The translations under genes and the position numbers were made by a program. The notes beneath the pieces were generated by a model. That model did not search any database. It was not told the DNA's origin and saw only the letters and a list, made by a program, of their open reading frames with translations. Below, in pieces: positions 10,537 to 19,395 of a stretch of 64,000 bases of DNA. The stretch is from Patescibacteria group bacterium (GTDB taxonomy: Bacteria; Patescibacteria; Paceibacteria; Paceibacterales; UBA10102), in the NCBI GenBank assembly GCA_024239055.1, contig JANBVJ010000001.1, positions 372,001 through 436,000 of the forward strand. The letters are read 5' to 3'. Within the stretch, counting starts at the first letter, position 1; every line of letters starts with the position of its first letter.

Positions 10537-11450
10537 ACAGCCAGCAATAATAGTCCCGCTCCAATGATTATAATAGACAATATCTTTTGCAGCAGTATCT
10601 TTCTGGAAATCTCTTCTTTGAGAATTGATGGAAAGTATATTGATAAGAACCACGCAATAAAGAAGAGGGATATATATTTTACACCCTCAAGCGCACTCAC
10701 AAAGGCAAGAAGCCCAAAGGGTACTAAGGCTATGGCCCAGCTCTGCAGAACAAAGGCCAGTCCGCCCATTCCCTGATTAAGGAAAAAGATAAACATGGGA
10801 ACAAAAGAACCCTTTCGTCTATTCTTTAGATAGAACATCTTAATTATTCCTTCCTTTGTTTCTCTAAATAAGAGAAAGAGCAGGGCTACCATAAAGCCAC
10901 CAAGTAGCATCCAAAAGAATCCAGACCAGAAGGGCTGCACCTCATAGACAAACTTTGCAAGGAAGAAAGAAGAGGCAAAAAGAAAAGCTGTGATAAAAGA
11001 AATCGTAATGCTTGCCTGCGTCACAGAGAAACGTTTTTCCATACTCACTAAGATAGATCCCCCAACGAGCAAAGCAAAGGCGAGAATATCCAATCCTCCC
11101 AGATTTGCCTCCCTCGTAAAGATTAAGGTGAGCAGTAGAATTGCAATTGGAAGAAACCCTCCTATCGCAGGAACAACACGAGATGCCTCAAATCTCCTCA
11201 AGGCAGAAAAAAAGGCAAAGAGCGCCACAAGCCGCAGTGCTCCAGCTATAATTGCAACAAGTAAAGTTGAGAACTCTGGAATATCAACAAATCCTAGTGG
11301 AATCAAAAGAAGAGCAAAGGTAATAGAAAGCATACCAACTAAAAACGTATAGAACTTTGGATTCTGAATAGGACCAGAAAGCAGGTACCTGTCCAGCAAC
11401 GCAACAATACCGAACAAAGAATGTGAAACAACTGCAACAATTAACCACAT
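10533..11450 (-). CDS. EamA/DMT-family transporter
   Basis: This 305-aa protein has about ten hydrophobic helices in two similar halves, the pattern of the drug/metabolite transporter superfamily. The first half starts MWLIVAVVSHSLFG and a GGFLPIAILLLTL helix follows near 95-110; the second half includes an FVSALEGVKYI segment typical of EamA ends. The substrate cannot be inferred. Its stop overlaps the start of the glycosidase-like gene, and its ATG lies two bases before the end of the GH1 gene, so it sits in one transcript between two carbohydrate-active proteins. Confidence 0.88.
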   Translation of the reverse strand: MWLIVAVVSHSLFGIVALLDRYLLSGPIQNPKFYTFLVGMLSITFALLLIPLGFVDIPEFSTLLVAIIAGALRLVALFAFFSALRRFEASRVVPAIGGFLPIAILLLTLIFTREANLGGLDILAFALLVGGSILVSMEKRFSVTQASITISFITAFLFASSFFLAKFVYEVQPFWSGFFWMLLGGFMVALLFLLFRETKEGIIKMFYLKNRRKGSFVPMFIFFLNQGMGGLAFVLQSWAIALVPFGLLAFVSALEGVKYISLFFIAWFLSIYFPSILKEEISRKILLQKILSIIIIGAGLLLLAV

Positions 11451-11451
11451 A

Positions 11452-12609
11452 TTATATTTCTATTTTATTTGTCTTGCATATATCAGCATATACAAAAGCA
11501 GAAGGTCTTGGAGTTCTCTTTTGAGTGGTATAATCCACACCCACCAAACCAAATCTCGGATCTCTCCCTCTCTCCCACTCAATGTTATCAATAAAAGACC
11601 AATGAAAGTATCCTTTTACATCAGCTCCTTCTTCAATCGCTTTATGCAACCATTTAAGATGATCTTTTATAAACTCTTCGCGTCGTGTATCTTTTGCGTC
11701 AGCCAACCCGTTCTCCGTTATATATATAGGAAGCCCATACTTAGCTATCTCTACTACCGCATGATAGATGCCTTCAGGGTACACCTCCCATCCAAGATCT
11801 GAAACAACTTCATTCTTATTTATCTGTATTCCTGGAAATAGAATCCTTGAATGAAAGTAATAATTTATTCCAATAAAATCCAAAGAATCCTTCACCTTGT
11901 TTAAAAACCATCTGTTTTGAAAGAAGTGTGCAATGCCGGCAACAACTTTATCCCACGGGAGGAAAGAAAAAGCTTCTATATAGACAATATTCTGCACAAT
12001 ACCTACCTGAATATTCTTCTTTGCCTTATGCATTGCTTTATAAGCTTCCCTGTGTGCACGAGCCATATTTCCCAAAACCTGAAAGAATAAGAAAGGATTC
12101 TTCTTGCCCGGCGCCCACCTGCCTATTAAATATCCCAGCAAAGCATAGTTTAGGGGCTCGTTAATGGTAACCCATAGGCCAACTAAATCTCCGTACTCCT
12201 TAACCATTCTTTCTGAAAACCTGACAAAATAATCCACTGCCTTTTTATCCGCCCATCCTCCCTTGTTGTCCAGCCATAATGGAGTGGTAAAGTGATGAAG
12301 CGTTACCATTGGAGTAATGTTCTTTTTTCTCAGACTCTCCAATACCTTTCTGTAATGGGCTATCTCTTTCTCGTCAAACACTCCCTCTTTTGGCATAATA
12401 CGGGACCACTCAATAGATAAACGGTAGGCAGATTGAGACAAACTAGAAAGAAGTTGAAAATCTTTCTCAAATAAATGATATTGATCTGCCGCATCTTGTG
12501 CCGGGGCAAACTGCGACCAGTCGGCCTTTTCAATCCCTCCCTCTACCTGAAAAGCCGAGGTAGCTGAACCCCACAGAAATCCTTTAGGGAAAGAAAGCAT
12601 ACTGGACAT
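11452..12609 (-). CDS. Glycoside hydrolase family 1 (beta-glucosidase-like)
   Basis: A retaining GH1 enzyme that hydrolyses beta-linked sugars. The N-terminal signature FPKGFLWGSATSAFQVEG, the acid/base Glu151 in TINEP and the nucleophile Glu299 in YITENGLAD are all present, as is the C-terminal WSFIDNIEW aglycone loop. At 385 aa it is shorter than the common 440-480, so some barrel loops are trimmed. No signal peptide is visible, so it acts in the cytoplasm. The -10 TGgTATACT ends seven bases before ATG 12609, favouring this start over the internal ATG at 12600 and suggesting a leaderless mRNA. Confidence 0.93.
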   Translation of the reverse strand: MSSMLSFPKGFLWGSATSAFQVEGGIEKADWSQFAPAQDAADQYHLFEKDFQLLSSLSQSAYRLSIEWSRIMPKEGVFDEKEIAHYRKVLESLRKKNITPMVTLHHFTTPLWLDNKGGWADKKAVDYFVRFSERMVKEYGDLVGLWVTINEPLNYALLGYLIGRWAPGKKNPFLFFQVLGNMARAHREAYKAMHKAKKNIQVGIVQNIVYIEAFSFLPWDKVVAGIAHFFQNRWFLNKVKDSLDFIGINYYFHSRILFPGIQINKNEVVSDLGWEVYPEGIYHAVVEIAKYGLPIYITENGLADAKDTRREEFIKDHLKWLHKAIEEGADVKGYFHWSFIDNIEWERGRDPRFGLVGVDYTTQKRTPRPSAFVYADICKTNKIEI

Positions 12610-12629
12610 TTAATAAGTATACCAGAAAA

Positions 12630-14057
12630 CTAGAAAGGAGATGCATATTTCCTATGCCACCTCCATATGGCATACCCCAGTAAGATATATACCAAAATTA
12701 AGACCACCCACAAAAACATGGATGAGGAAAGAAAAGCGCCTGGTATTGAAGAGAAAAACTCAATAATTCTTACAACGTAGTCTAAGAGGAAAAAGACTGG
12801 AAGAAATAACAGATATCCAAAGCCTCCCCATACAGCTCCCATAATCATAAAGAGAAATCCAAGTCCTAAAATAAACGGGACTAGGGGGACAACTAGAAGA
12901 TTAGTAATAAAAGAGATAACAGAAAACCCTCCAAAGTACCAAGTTAATAAAGGAAGAGCAAAAATCTGAGCCGTAACTGTCATGCCCAAAACATCTCTTA
13001 ACTGGAATGCCTCCGGAACAAACCTTAGTAACTCTCTTGCTAAAGGAAGAAACAAAGTAATTCCCAGTACCGCCAAAAACGACAACTGAAATCCAACATC
13101 TTTTATAAAGAGAGGATTAAACAGAAGCATAGCGCCTCCCACAAAGACAAGCATGCGCACTCCAACATTTGTCCTACCCATATTTTGCGAAAATAAAACG
13201 AGCCCTCCCATAAGACCTGCCCGTATGGCAGAAGGCTGAAAGCCCGTCAAGATAACAAATAAAACAATAAATATGATGGAAAGAACAGTAGCTTGCGCCC
13301 GCCACAAGCCAAGGCCCAAAAGTAAGGAGAGTACAATTCCAGATAAAATGGCAACGTGCATGCCAGATACCGCTGTAATATGCCTGACTCCTGTAATATT
13401 AAGCTTTTCCTTGAGAGAATCTGACATCCTTCCCTTGTCTCCCAATATCATAGCAGCAAGAATCTCAGAGTGCGGCGGAGGAAGATATTTATTAATTACC
13501 TCTCCAAGTCGTCCCTTTATACCAGATACAAAACTTCCCTGACCTCGCTCTACCAATTCTATCTGCGGATGAAATACAATGGCATATATATCTTTTGCAG
13601 AAAGAAATGCACGGTAATCAAAACCATCAAAGACCGGGGGCTGCTCCAATACTCCGCGAACCAACAACACGTCTTTATAATAATACTCAGGATACTTTGG
13701 AGTACGCAGCAGTATTCTACCATTCATCTTTTCTGCTTGTACCACAAGTTCCGTATATTCAGCTCCCACATCTTCATCAACCACCTCTACCTCCCAGTAA
13801 ATCTCTTCTCCCAAATAGGGTATATCATTATTACGCGATATGTCTGCAATTCCATATCTCCATATACCAAAGAGAGCAGAAAGAAGAACAATTCCTGCAA
13901 CAAAAACTTTCGGTTTCTTCCAAAAAAGGGTTACAAGAAAAATCCCAAGAATCAAAAGAGCCAGCATAACAGGCTGACTCATATCTATAAAGGCATTTAA
14001 TACAACTCCCGCAACAAATCCTAAAGCCGCAACAAATACGACTTGAGCCGCACTCAT
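12630..14057 (-). CDS. comEC: ComEC/Rec2-type DNA uptake channel, no metallo-hydrolase domain
   Basis: The inner-membrane channel that passes single-stranded DNA during natural transformation. It has N-terminal TM helices, a short OB-like periplasmic region (about 65-190), then the competence domain with the conserved stretches AAMILGDKGRM, GVRHITAVSGMHVAIL and GFQPSAIRAGLMG, followed by several TM helices. At 475 aa it lacks the C-terminal beta-lactamase-like hydrolase found in many ComEC proteins of 700-800 aa. Its ATG overlaps the ftsZ stop (ATGA). DNA uptake would fit an organism that scavenges nucleotides, but this is inference. Confidence 0.92.
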   Translation of the reverse strand: MSAAQVVFVAALGFVAGVVLNAFIDMSQPVMLALLILGIFLVTLFWKKPKVFVAGIVLLSALFGIWRYGIADISRNNDIPYLGEEIYWEVEVVDEDVGAEYTELVVQAEKMNGRILLRTPKYPEYYYKDVLLVRGVLEQPPVFDGFDYRAFLSAKDIYAIVFHPQIELVERGQGSFVSGIKGRLGEVINKYLPPPHSEILAAMILGDKGRMSDSLKEKLNITGVRHITAVSGMHVAILSGIVLSLLLGLGLWRAQATVLSIIFIVLFVILTGFQPSAIRAGLMGGLVLFSQNMGRTNVGVRMLVFVGGAMLLFNPLFIKDVGFQLSFLAVLGITLFLPLARELLRFVPEAFQLRDVLGMTVTAQIFALPLLTWYFGGFSVISFITNLLVVPLVPFILGLGFLFMIMGAVWGGFGYLLFLPVFFLLDYVVRIIEFFSSIPGAFLSSSMFLWVVLILVYILLGYAIWRWHRKYASPF

Positions 14058-14986
14058 TTATGAAAGCCCGTAGCAATAACAGTAATCTTTATCTCCCCTG
14101 CTTTTAAGGATTTATCATTCAAGGCCCCGAATATTATCTTTGCCTGAGGAGAGACCTTATTCTTTATAATCTTGGCAGCTTCATTAATCTCAACCAAACT
14201 CATGTCTTTGGACCCCGCCATATTAAACAGAACACCCTTAGCTCCCTCAATTGAGAGATTAAGGAGTGGGGAATTTAGGGCTTGCTCTAAAGCCAATTCT
14301 ATTCTATTTTCCCCTTTTGCTTTCCCAGTCCCAAATACAGCGCGCCCCGAGTTTTTCATTATTGACTTCATATCAGCAAAGTCCACATTAATGATGCCCG
14401 GAAGCGTAATAAGGTCAGATATTCCCTGTACTGCTTGTCGCAAAACCTCATCTGCCTTCCAAAAAGCTGAAATTACCTGTGTGTCTTCATCAGACATTTC
14501 AAGAATATGGTCGTTTGGAATTACTAAAAGCGTATCCACTCGTCCCTTGAGATTATCCAAAGCCCTGTCTGCTAATCTCATGCGCCAGGAACCCTCAAAA
14601 GAAAAAGGTTTAATGACCACAGCTACAGTTAGTATTCCTTGCTTTTTTGCTAGTTCTGCAATTACAGGAATTGCTCCGCCACCGGTTCCGCCTCCTAAGC
14701 CCGCTACTAAAAATACCATCTCAGCATCCTTAAATAGTTCTGAAATCTCCTCTAAACTCTCTTGAGCTGCCTTTTTCCCCAAGTCCGGATTCATACCAGC
14801 TCCCAGGCCTCCCGTACTCTCATTTCCAATATGAAGCTTTTTATGAGCTTGAACCTTTTTTAAATCCTGAATATCCGTATTTATTGCAATGAGCTCAATA
14901 CCCTTTACTTTACACTGCATCATACGGTCAATTGCGTTTCCACCTCCTCCCCCAATACCAATTACTTTAATATTTGTAGATGACAT
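14054..14986 (-). CDS. ftsZ: Cell division protein FtsZ, GTPase core only
   Basis: This tubulin-like GTPase forms the division ring. Residues 11-16 form the GGGGGN loop, the tubulin signature appears as GGGTGGG (98-104), where GGGTGTG is usual, and the T7 synergy loop is NVDFADMKSIM. The protein ends at residue 310, right after the C-terminal GTPase-activating subdomain, so the variable linker and the short conserved tail that binds FtsA and ZipA elsewhere are absent. It follows ftsA by 12 bases and overlaps comEC. The start ATG has no Shine-Dalgarno site. Confidence 0.97.
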   Translation of the reverse strand: MSSTNIKVIGIGGGGGNAIDRMMQCKVKGIELIAINTDIQDLKKVQAHKKLHIGNESTGGLGAGMNPDLGKKAAQESLEEISELFKDAEMVFLVAGLGGGTGGGAIPVIAELAKKQGILTVAVVIKPFSFEGSWRMRLADRALDNLKGRVDTLLVIPNDHILEMSDEDTQVISAFWKADEVLRQAVQGISDLITLPGIINVDFADMKSIMKNSGRAVFGTGKAKGENRIELALEQALNSPLLNLSIEGAKGVLFNMAGSKDMSLVEINEAAKIIKNKVSPQAKIIFGALNDKSLKAGEIKITVIATGFHK

Positions 14987-14998
14987 ATTATGCGTAGA

Positions 14999-16201
14999 TT
15001 AAGGAATAAATACCCCGAATACCTTTTTCAAAAACCCCGTAAATCCAATGCCGGGAATACCGTCTCCTCCTTCATAGTCACCAGTTCCCTGTATAACAAG
15101 TCCGAGAACCGTCATTAAGGCAGTATCATCTTGAGCAGTAACAACGTTATGTGGAGTTCCTATCTTAACAGGAAGTTTCAGCTCTTTTTTGGCAAGGTCT
15201 ACAATCTTTGGAAGCTTAGCTCCCCCTCCACAAAGCACAACACCGGCAGGCAAATCCCCGTGCTTTGTAACCTTTTTTATCTCTTTTTGCGCCTGTTGTA
15301 AAATCTCCTTGGTTCGTGCCTCAATAATATGAGAAAGGAAGTGCTGCGTAAATGTTACTGGTTCTGCTCCCTCCATCTCCACCTTTTCTGTCTTTCTGCC
15401 ACGGGATGGCATGCACGTGCCATATTCTTTTTTAATTTGTTCTGCCGCATCATGTTCTGTTCTCAAGCCAATTGCAATATCGTTAGTTATATTTTCTGAA
15501 CCAATTGGAAAGATAGCTGTATGTAAGAGATCTCCTTCCTGAAAGACCGCTAGACCCGTTGTACCAGCCCCAATATCTAAAACAGCAACTCCTAGTTCTT
15601 TTTGATGAGGGGTTAAGACGGCAGCGGCCGCAGCCAAAGAGGTTGGAATCATATTTGGAATCTCGATACCCGACGCCAAAACAACAGAAGTAAGATTTTT
15701 AATGTAAGGTGTAAAACCGCAAACTGCCAAAACCTCAGACTCCAGCCGCACCCCCCGCATACCAACCACTTCTTTAATCCCTGTGACTCCATCTACTACA
15801 AACTCTTTGGGTATAACGTCTAGTATCTCTTTATTGGACTCTAGAGATAGGGCTTGAGCCGCCTGCAACACACGATCCACATCTTCTTGTGAAATCTGTC
15901 CGTCAGCCCTGGACACCGCAACTACTCCCCTGGAAGTCGCCAAAAATAAATGACTTCCTCCAATACTAATAAAGGCCTCTGAAATCTTTTTTGATATGAC
16001 AGATTCCAAACGATTCTTAGCTACCACAACCGCTTTCGTAGCCTCCTCTAAATTCACAACAACTCCTCTCCTCACTCCAAATGAGGGTTCTTCTACAAAT
16101 CCAAGTATCTCAAGTCCTGTTCCATCTTCCAATGGAGTTGCTGCCAGCATCTTAATTGAAGAGGTTCCAATATCTAATCCAATGATTATATTCTGCTTCA
16201 T
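14999..16201 (-). CDS. ftsA: Cell division protein FtsA
   Basis: An actin-like ATPase that tethers FtsZ to the membrane and recruits divisome proteins. It begins IIGLDIGTSSIKML (phosphate 1 motif), has the phosphate 2 strand VLDIGAGTTGLAVF and the adenosine motif GVVLCGGGAKLP; the SHS2 1C domain lies between them. The last residues (GFLKKVFGVFIP) can form a short amphipathic helix that would serve as the membrane anchor. Length 400 aa is normal. Its start overlaps the ybeY end by four bases. Because the neighbouring FtsZ lacks the usual FtsA-binding tail, the contact between them must differ from the E. coli model (inference). Confidence 0.96.
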   Translation of the reverse strand: MKQNIIIGLDIGTSSIKMLAATPLEDGTGLEILGFVEEPSFGVRRGVVVNLEEATKAVVVAKNRLESVISKKISEAFISIGGSHLFLATSRGVVAVSRADGQISQEDVDRVLQAAQALSLESNKEILDVIPKEFVVDGVTGIKEVVGMRGVRLESEVLAVCGFTPYIKNLTSVVLASGIEIPNMIPTSLAAAAAVLTPHQKELGVAVLDIGAGTTGLAVFQEGDLLHTAIFPIGSENITNDIAIGLRTEHDAAEQIKKEYGTCMPSRGRKTEKVEMEGAEPVTFTQHFLSHIIEARTKEILQQAQKEIKKVTKHGDLPAGVVLCGGGAKLPKIVDLAKKELKLPVKIGTPHNVVTAQDDTALMTVLGLVIQGTGDYEGGDGIPGIGFTGFLKKVFGVFIP

Positions 16202-16581
16202 TGAAAATGAGCTCTATAGATTTCTTCTTTTTTCTCCATTGTTTTATGGGTATATCCCAGTAAATGCAATATTCCGTGAATAACCATCCAAGTCATTGCG
16301 CTTGTAAATAGTATATCATACTTTTTTGCGTCCTTGCGAACTACAACCGGAGAAATAACTAATTCTCCTAATCCAAACTCTTCTTGTGCAAATGAAAGAA
16401 CATTAGCTTCCTCATCTTTTCCACGATATATTTTATTCAACTCTTGAGAACGCTTTGAGGAAACAAGAGCGATAGATAGTCCCTTATCTTTCTTTCCTTC
16501 CCTTTCTAAAACATATAAAGCAACTCGCTTAAGATGAGTTTCAGAAATTACTGTCTTTGTAAGATTATTAACCTCAATCAT
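16198..16581 (-). CDS. ybeY: Endoribonuclease YbeY (16S rRNA maturation)
   Basis: A zinc-dependent RNase acting in 16S rRNA 3' processing and ribosome quality control. The UPF0054 metal motif is HGILHLLGYTH near the C-terminus; the usual Asp of HxxGYDH is Thr here but all three His remain. An ATG at 16581 (MIEVNNLTK) was chosen over a TTG at 16602, because the TTG would extend into the upstream gene and adds residues not typical of the family. The product is 127 aa, compact but within range. It sits between the 148-aa gene and ftsA with tight spacing. Confidence 0.92.
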   Translation of the reverse strand: MIEVNNLTKTVISETHLKRVALYVLEREGKKDKGLSIALVSSKRSQELNKIYRGKDEEANVLSFAQEEFGLGELVISPVVVRKDAKKYDILFTSAMTWMVIHGILHLLGYTHKTMEKKEEIYRAHFQ

Positions 16582-16591
16582 GCAAATGAGG

Positions 16592-17038
16592 TTATCCTGC
16601 AATCTGAATGGAGTTTACGTAATACTCCTCTAGTATCTCTACAATTTCAATAAGTTCCAAACTCACCATAATACCCCTAGCATCAAAGAACGCCGTCTGA
16701 AAGAGAAAGGAACCCGTATCAGAAGATGTGGTTGATTGAATCTCAAATGAATCAAATGGAAGAGAGAGTTCAAATTGATTAGTCTCAAGTTCCAAAACAG
16801 AAACCTCTGTAAGAAAAGCCCGTGCCCTGTCTTCATTCTCTGCAAGTCTTGCTTGAAGAAAAACAATTAAAATATCTTTCGCATTGCGTTGAGCTAACTC
16901 CTGCTCAATTCGTGGCAGACGTTCTGTCTCCAGGCGTTGATACTGCCAGGCCAAGACAAGTTCTCCGGCCACAACCAAAATAATGGCTAGAAGTAAAGCC
17001 ATCCACGCTCTCTTATTAAAAAAGGAATGTTCCTTCAT
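16592..17038 (-). CDS. Single-pass membrane protein of unknown function, 148 aa
   Basis: Residues 12-32 form one TM helix after a short basic N-terminus. Residues 33-75 are a charged helix with heptad-like spacing, and the rest (about 85-148) is a small mixed domain. This layout resembles PilN/GspL-type or FtsL/DivIC-type bitopic proteins, but no family signature is visible and I do not assign one. The position directly upstream of ybeY and ftsA would fit an envelope or division role. The ATG overlaps the yqeY stop by one base (TAATG). Confidence 0.75.
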   Translation of the reverse strand: MKEHSFFNKRAWMALLLAIILVVAGELVLAWQYQRLETERLPRIEQELAQRNAKDILIVFLQARLAENEDRARAFLTEVSVLELETNQFELSLPFDSFEIQSTTSSDTGSFLFQTAFFDARGIMVSLELIEIVEILEEYYVNSIQIAG

Positions 17039-17538
17039 TATAAACCAAGTTGTTCTTTTACAATTCTACTTACAAGAGCACCGTCTGCCTTACCCTTTGT
17101 TTCTTGAGAAAGCTGAGCCATAACCTTACCCATGTCTTTTATATCTGCAGCTCCTACCTCAGTAATGACTTTTGTTACTAAGACCGCAATCTCCTGTTCT
17201 GAAAGCTGGGCAGGAAGATATGCAGCCAAGATATCAAGTTCTCTCTTTTCCTTATCTGCCATTTCCTGACGCCCGCCTTTTTTAAAGGCCTCAATAGCTT
17301 CTCTTCTCTTTTTTACTTCCCCTCCTATAATATCCAGTAATTCTTCTGAAGAAAGCTGACTCTCTTTATCTAACTGTTGGGAGGTCGCATCAGGATTCTT
17401 TTTGGATAGGGCATACCTATTTTCCTTCTCTTTATTCTGAACTGAAGCAAATAAAAGGCGAAGGGTTGTGACCTTCTCTTCTTCTCTTGCGAGCATAGCT
17501 TCCTTGAGATCTACTTTGATTTGCTCTCTGAGTTCCAT
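17038..17538 (-). CDS. yqeY: GatB/YqeY domain protein
   Basis: A small helical protein related to the tail of the amidotransferase subunit GatB, which binds tRNA there; the free-standing role is not settled. The conserved start LREQIKVDLKEAMLAREEEK and the C-terminal pattern ADIKDMGKVMAQL...KGKADGALVS are present. At 166 aa it is slightly longer than the usual 147-150, with extra residues around 40-65. The gene follows rpsU by four bases, an arrangement common in bacteria, and that supports the call. Confidence 0.93.
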   Translation of the reverse strand: MELREQIKVDLKEAMLAREEEKVTTLRLLFASVQNKEKENRYALSKKNPDATSQQLDKESQLSSEELLDIIGGEVKKRREAIEAFKKGGRQEMADKEKRELDILAAYLPAQLSEQEIAVLVTKVITEVGAADIKDMGKVMAQLSQETKGKADGALVSRIVKEQLGL

Positions 17539-17542
17539 GAGA

Positions 17543-17785
17543 TTATCTTCGTCCTCTTCTCTGATTTTTCTCTACCAATCCCAATTTTGATAGATGTTCA
17601 TACTCAGCTCTCTTTTCAATACGTCGCAAAGCTGCCTTTCTTTTGGTAAAGTCTGACTTTGGACGATCTCGAAAACGCAAAGAGCGGGCGCGTATAAGAA
17701 TACCTGAATTCTTCAAGCGTCTTGAAAAACGGCGCACCAAGGATTGCGCATTCTCCCTTTCTTGTTTTTTAATTTCAAAACTCAT
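17543..17785 (-). CDS. rpsU: 30S ribosomal protein bS21
   Basis: This 80-aa basic protein matches bS21: an N-terminal segment with paired Arg residues (RRFSRRLKNSGIL) and a long Lys/Arg-rich C-terminal helix with RKAALRRIEKR. bS21 sits on the 30S platform near the anti-Shine-Dalgarno site and helps initiation. Its presence matters here because many messages in this window seem to lack a Shine-Dalgarno site. The start overlaps the HIT gene stop by four bases, and yqeY follows. Confidence 0.92.
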   Translation of the reverse strand: MSFEIKKQERENAQSLVRRFSRRLKNSGILIRARSLRFRDRPKSDFTKRKAALRRIEKRAEYEHLSKLGLVEKNQRRGRR

Positions 17786-18099
17786 GCTTTACTTGCTAAC
17801 ACATGAAGGTGTATGTGGTCAACCTCTTGACCCCCCTCTTTTCCAACATTCATAAGAAGCTTGTATCCATTAAACCCCTTATCCTCAGCAACTTTCTTTG
17901 CAAGAAACACCATATCTCCCATTAAAGCACTATGGTCTTGTTTTGCTTCTATTAAAGAAACTATATGTTCTTTTGGAATAACAAGAACATGAAAAGGAGC
18001 TTTTGGATGAATATCCTTGAATACAACAAATCTCTCATCCTCATAAATGATATCAGATGGAATCTCTTTTGCTGCAATTGAACAAAAGGTGCAAGCCAT
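17782..18099 (-). CDS. HIT-family nucleotide hydrolase (HinT-like)
   Basis: The histidine triad is in the C-terminal VDHIHLHVLA, giving His-x-His-x-His. The N-terminus has CTFCSIAAKEIPSDIIYEDE, which includes a CxxC typical of HinT proteins, and the central GFNGYKLLMNVGKEGGQEV stretch is standard. Family members cleave nucleoside phosphoramidates and related adenylates in the cytosol. At 105 aa it is near the minimum for HinT. It lies one base after hisS, and removing aberrant aminoacyl-adenylates is a possible link (inference). Confidence 0.92.
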   Translation of the reverse strand: MACTFCSIAAKEIPSDIIYEDERFVVFKDIHPKAPFHVLVIPKEHIVSLIEAKQDHSALMGDMVFLAKKVAEDKGFNGYKLLMNVGKEGGQEVDHIHLHVLASKA

Positions 18100-18100
18100 G

Positions 18101-19393
18101 TTACTTGCGCTTCAAACGCTTTTTAATTTCAGCTGCTACTTTTTCAAGCTTTACCGTATCCTGTTTTCCTGTAGACATTGTACGAATAACAATATTTCCT
18201 TCCAGAGCCTCTTTCTGTCCGAGAATTAAAGCCAAGTCAACTCTCATGCGATTGGCACGACCAAGCTGAACCCGCAGAGAATCCCGCCCCAGTGATTCTC
18301 CCACATCAATATCGGCTTTTCTTAATTCTTCCATAAGTTTTAAGGACTTTTTCTTTGGGAGATCTCCGAGCTGCGCAAGAAAAACTCTGGGTTGTGAAAC
18401 ATCCATTACATCCCCTCTCTCTTTCATTTCTGAAACTATTCTCTCAACTCCGGCTGCGGCTCCCAACCCCGGAATATCCCGTCCACCGAGCTGTTTCATT
18501 AAACTGTCGTACCTGCCTCCTCCAACCAGAGCTGACTGCGAACCTGTCTCCTCATCCTCTGACTTTTCAGTAAATATCTCAAAGACCGTTTTGGTATAAT
18601 AATCCAGTCCCCGTACCAAATAAGGATCTAGGTGATAAGGAAGCTCTGTCTCGTCTAAAAACTCAAGAACAGATTTAAAGTGCCTTTTGCATTCATCATT
18701 TAAGTGGTCAATCATCTGGGGAGCTTGTGAACGTATTCTCTGACACTTTTCTTCTTTACAATCCAGAACGCGCAGAGGATTTTGCTTCATGCGGCGCCGA
18801 CAATCTGCACATAGGACATGCTGATTGGACTTTAAAAATGCTGAAAGCACCTTTCTATAATAAGGACGACACTGAGAGTCCCCAATGCTGTTTATCTTAA
18901 TAATAAGATTCTTGAACTTCAGTCCCGAAAGAATAGCATAGAATATCTGTATCATCTGGGCATCAATTGCAGGGCTTTCCTCTCCAAACACCTCAAAGTC
19001 AAATTGACTGAACTGTCGAAAGCGCCCGGCTTGAGGATGCTCATAGCGAAAGAGCTGACCGTAAGTGTAAAGCTTTACTGGTTGGGGAAGATTATGCATT
19101 CCGTGCTCAATATATGAACGCGTAATACCGGGAGTAAACTCAGGACGGAGAGCCAAGTTGTCTCCTCCCCGTGTTTTTAAAGTAAACATCTGTTTTTCCA
19201 CGATGTCCGTACTAACTCCTGTCCCCCGTTCATACAACTCAAAATTCTCAACAACCGGTGTGTCAATTCTCTCAAAACCGTAGAACCTGGCAATCTCATC
19301 TGTTACATCGTAGACCTTGCGATAATACGGCTGATCTTTTGGAAGGATGTCATGCATCCCTGTTGGTGTTTGTATGCGTGGTTTTCTTGCCAT
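18101..19393 (-). CDS. hisS: Histidyl-tRNA synthetase
   Basis: A class II synthetase that charges tRNA-His. Motif 1 region is PTGMHDILPKD; motif 2 is FRYEHPQAGRFRQFSQFDFE; the histidine-binding signatures LVRGLDYYTKTVFEI and motif 3 around GLGAAAGVERI follow; the C-terminal anticodon-binding domain runs from about residue 335. The start is ATG 19393 (MARKPRIQ), two bases after the lepB stop; a longer in-frame extension would run into lepB and has no family counterpart. 430 aa is typical. Confidence 0.96.
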   Translation of the reverse strand: MARKPRIQTPTGMHDILPKDQPYYRKVYDVTDEIARFYGFERIDTPVVENFELYERGTGVSTDIVEKQMFTLKTRGGDNLALRPEFTPGITRSYIEHGMHNLPQPVKLYTYGQLFRYEHPQAGRFRQFSQFDFEVFGEESPAIDAQMIQIFYAILSGLKFKNLIIKINSIGDSQCRPYYRKVLSAFLKSNQHVLCADCRRRMKQNPLRVLDCKEEKCQRIRSQAPQMIDHLNDECKRHFKSVLEFLDETELPYHLDPYLVRGLDYYTKTVFEIFTEKSEDEETGSQSALVGGGRYDSLMKQLGGRDIPGLGAAAGVERIVSEMKERGDVMDVSQPRVFLAQLGDLPKKKSLKLMEELRKADIDVGESLGRDSLRVQLGRANRMRVDLALILGQKEALEGNIVIRTMSTGKQDTVKLEKVAAEIKKRLKRK

Positions 19394-19395
19394 AG

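Noticed and set aside
13470..14000. Plus-strand frame of 176 codons opposite comEC
   Set aside because: It is an antisense shadow of an intact conserved gene; composition and lack of start signals argue against coding.
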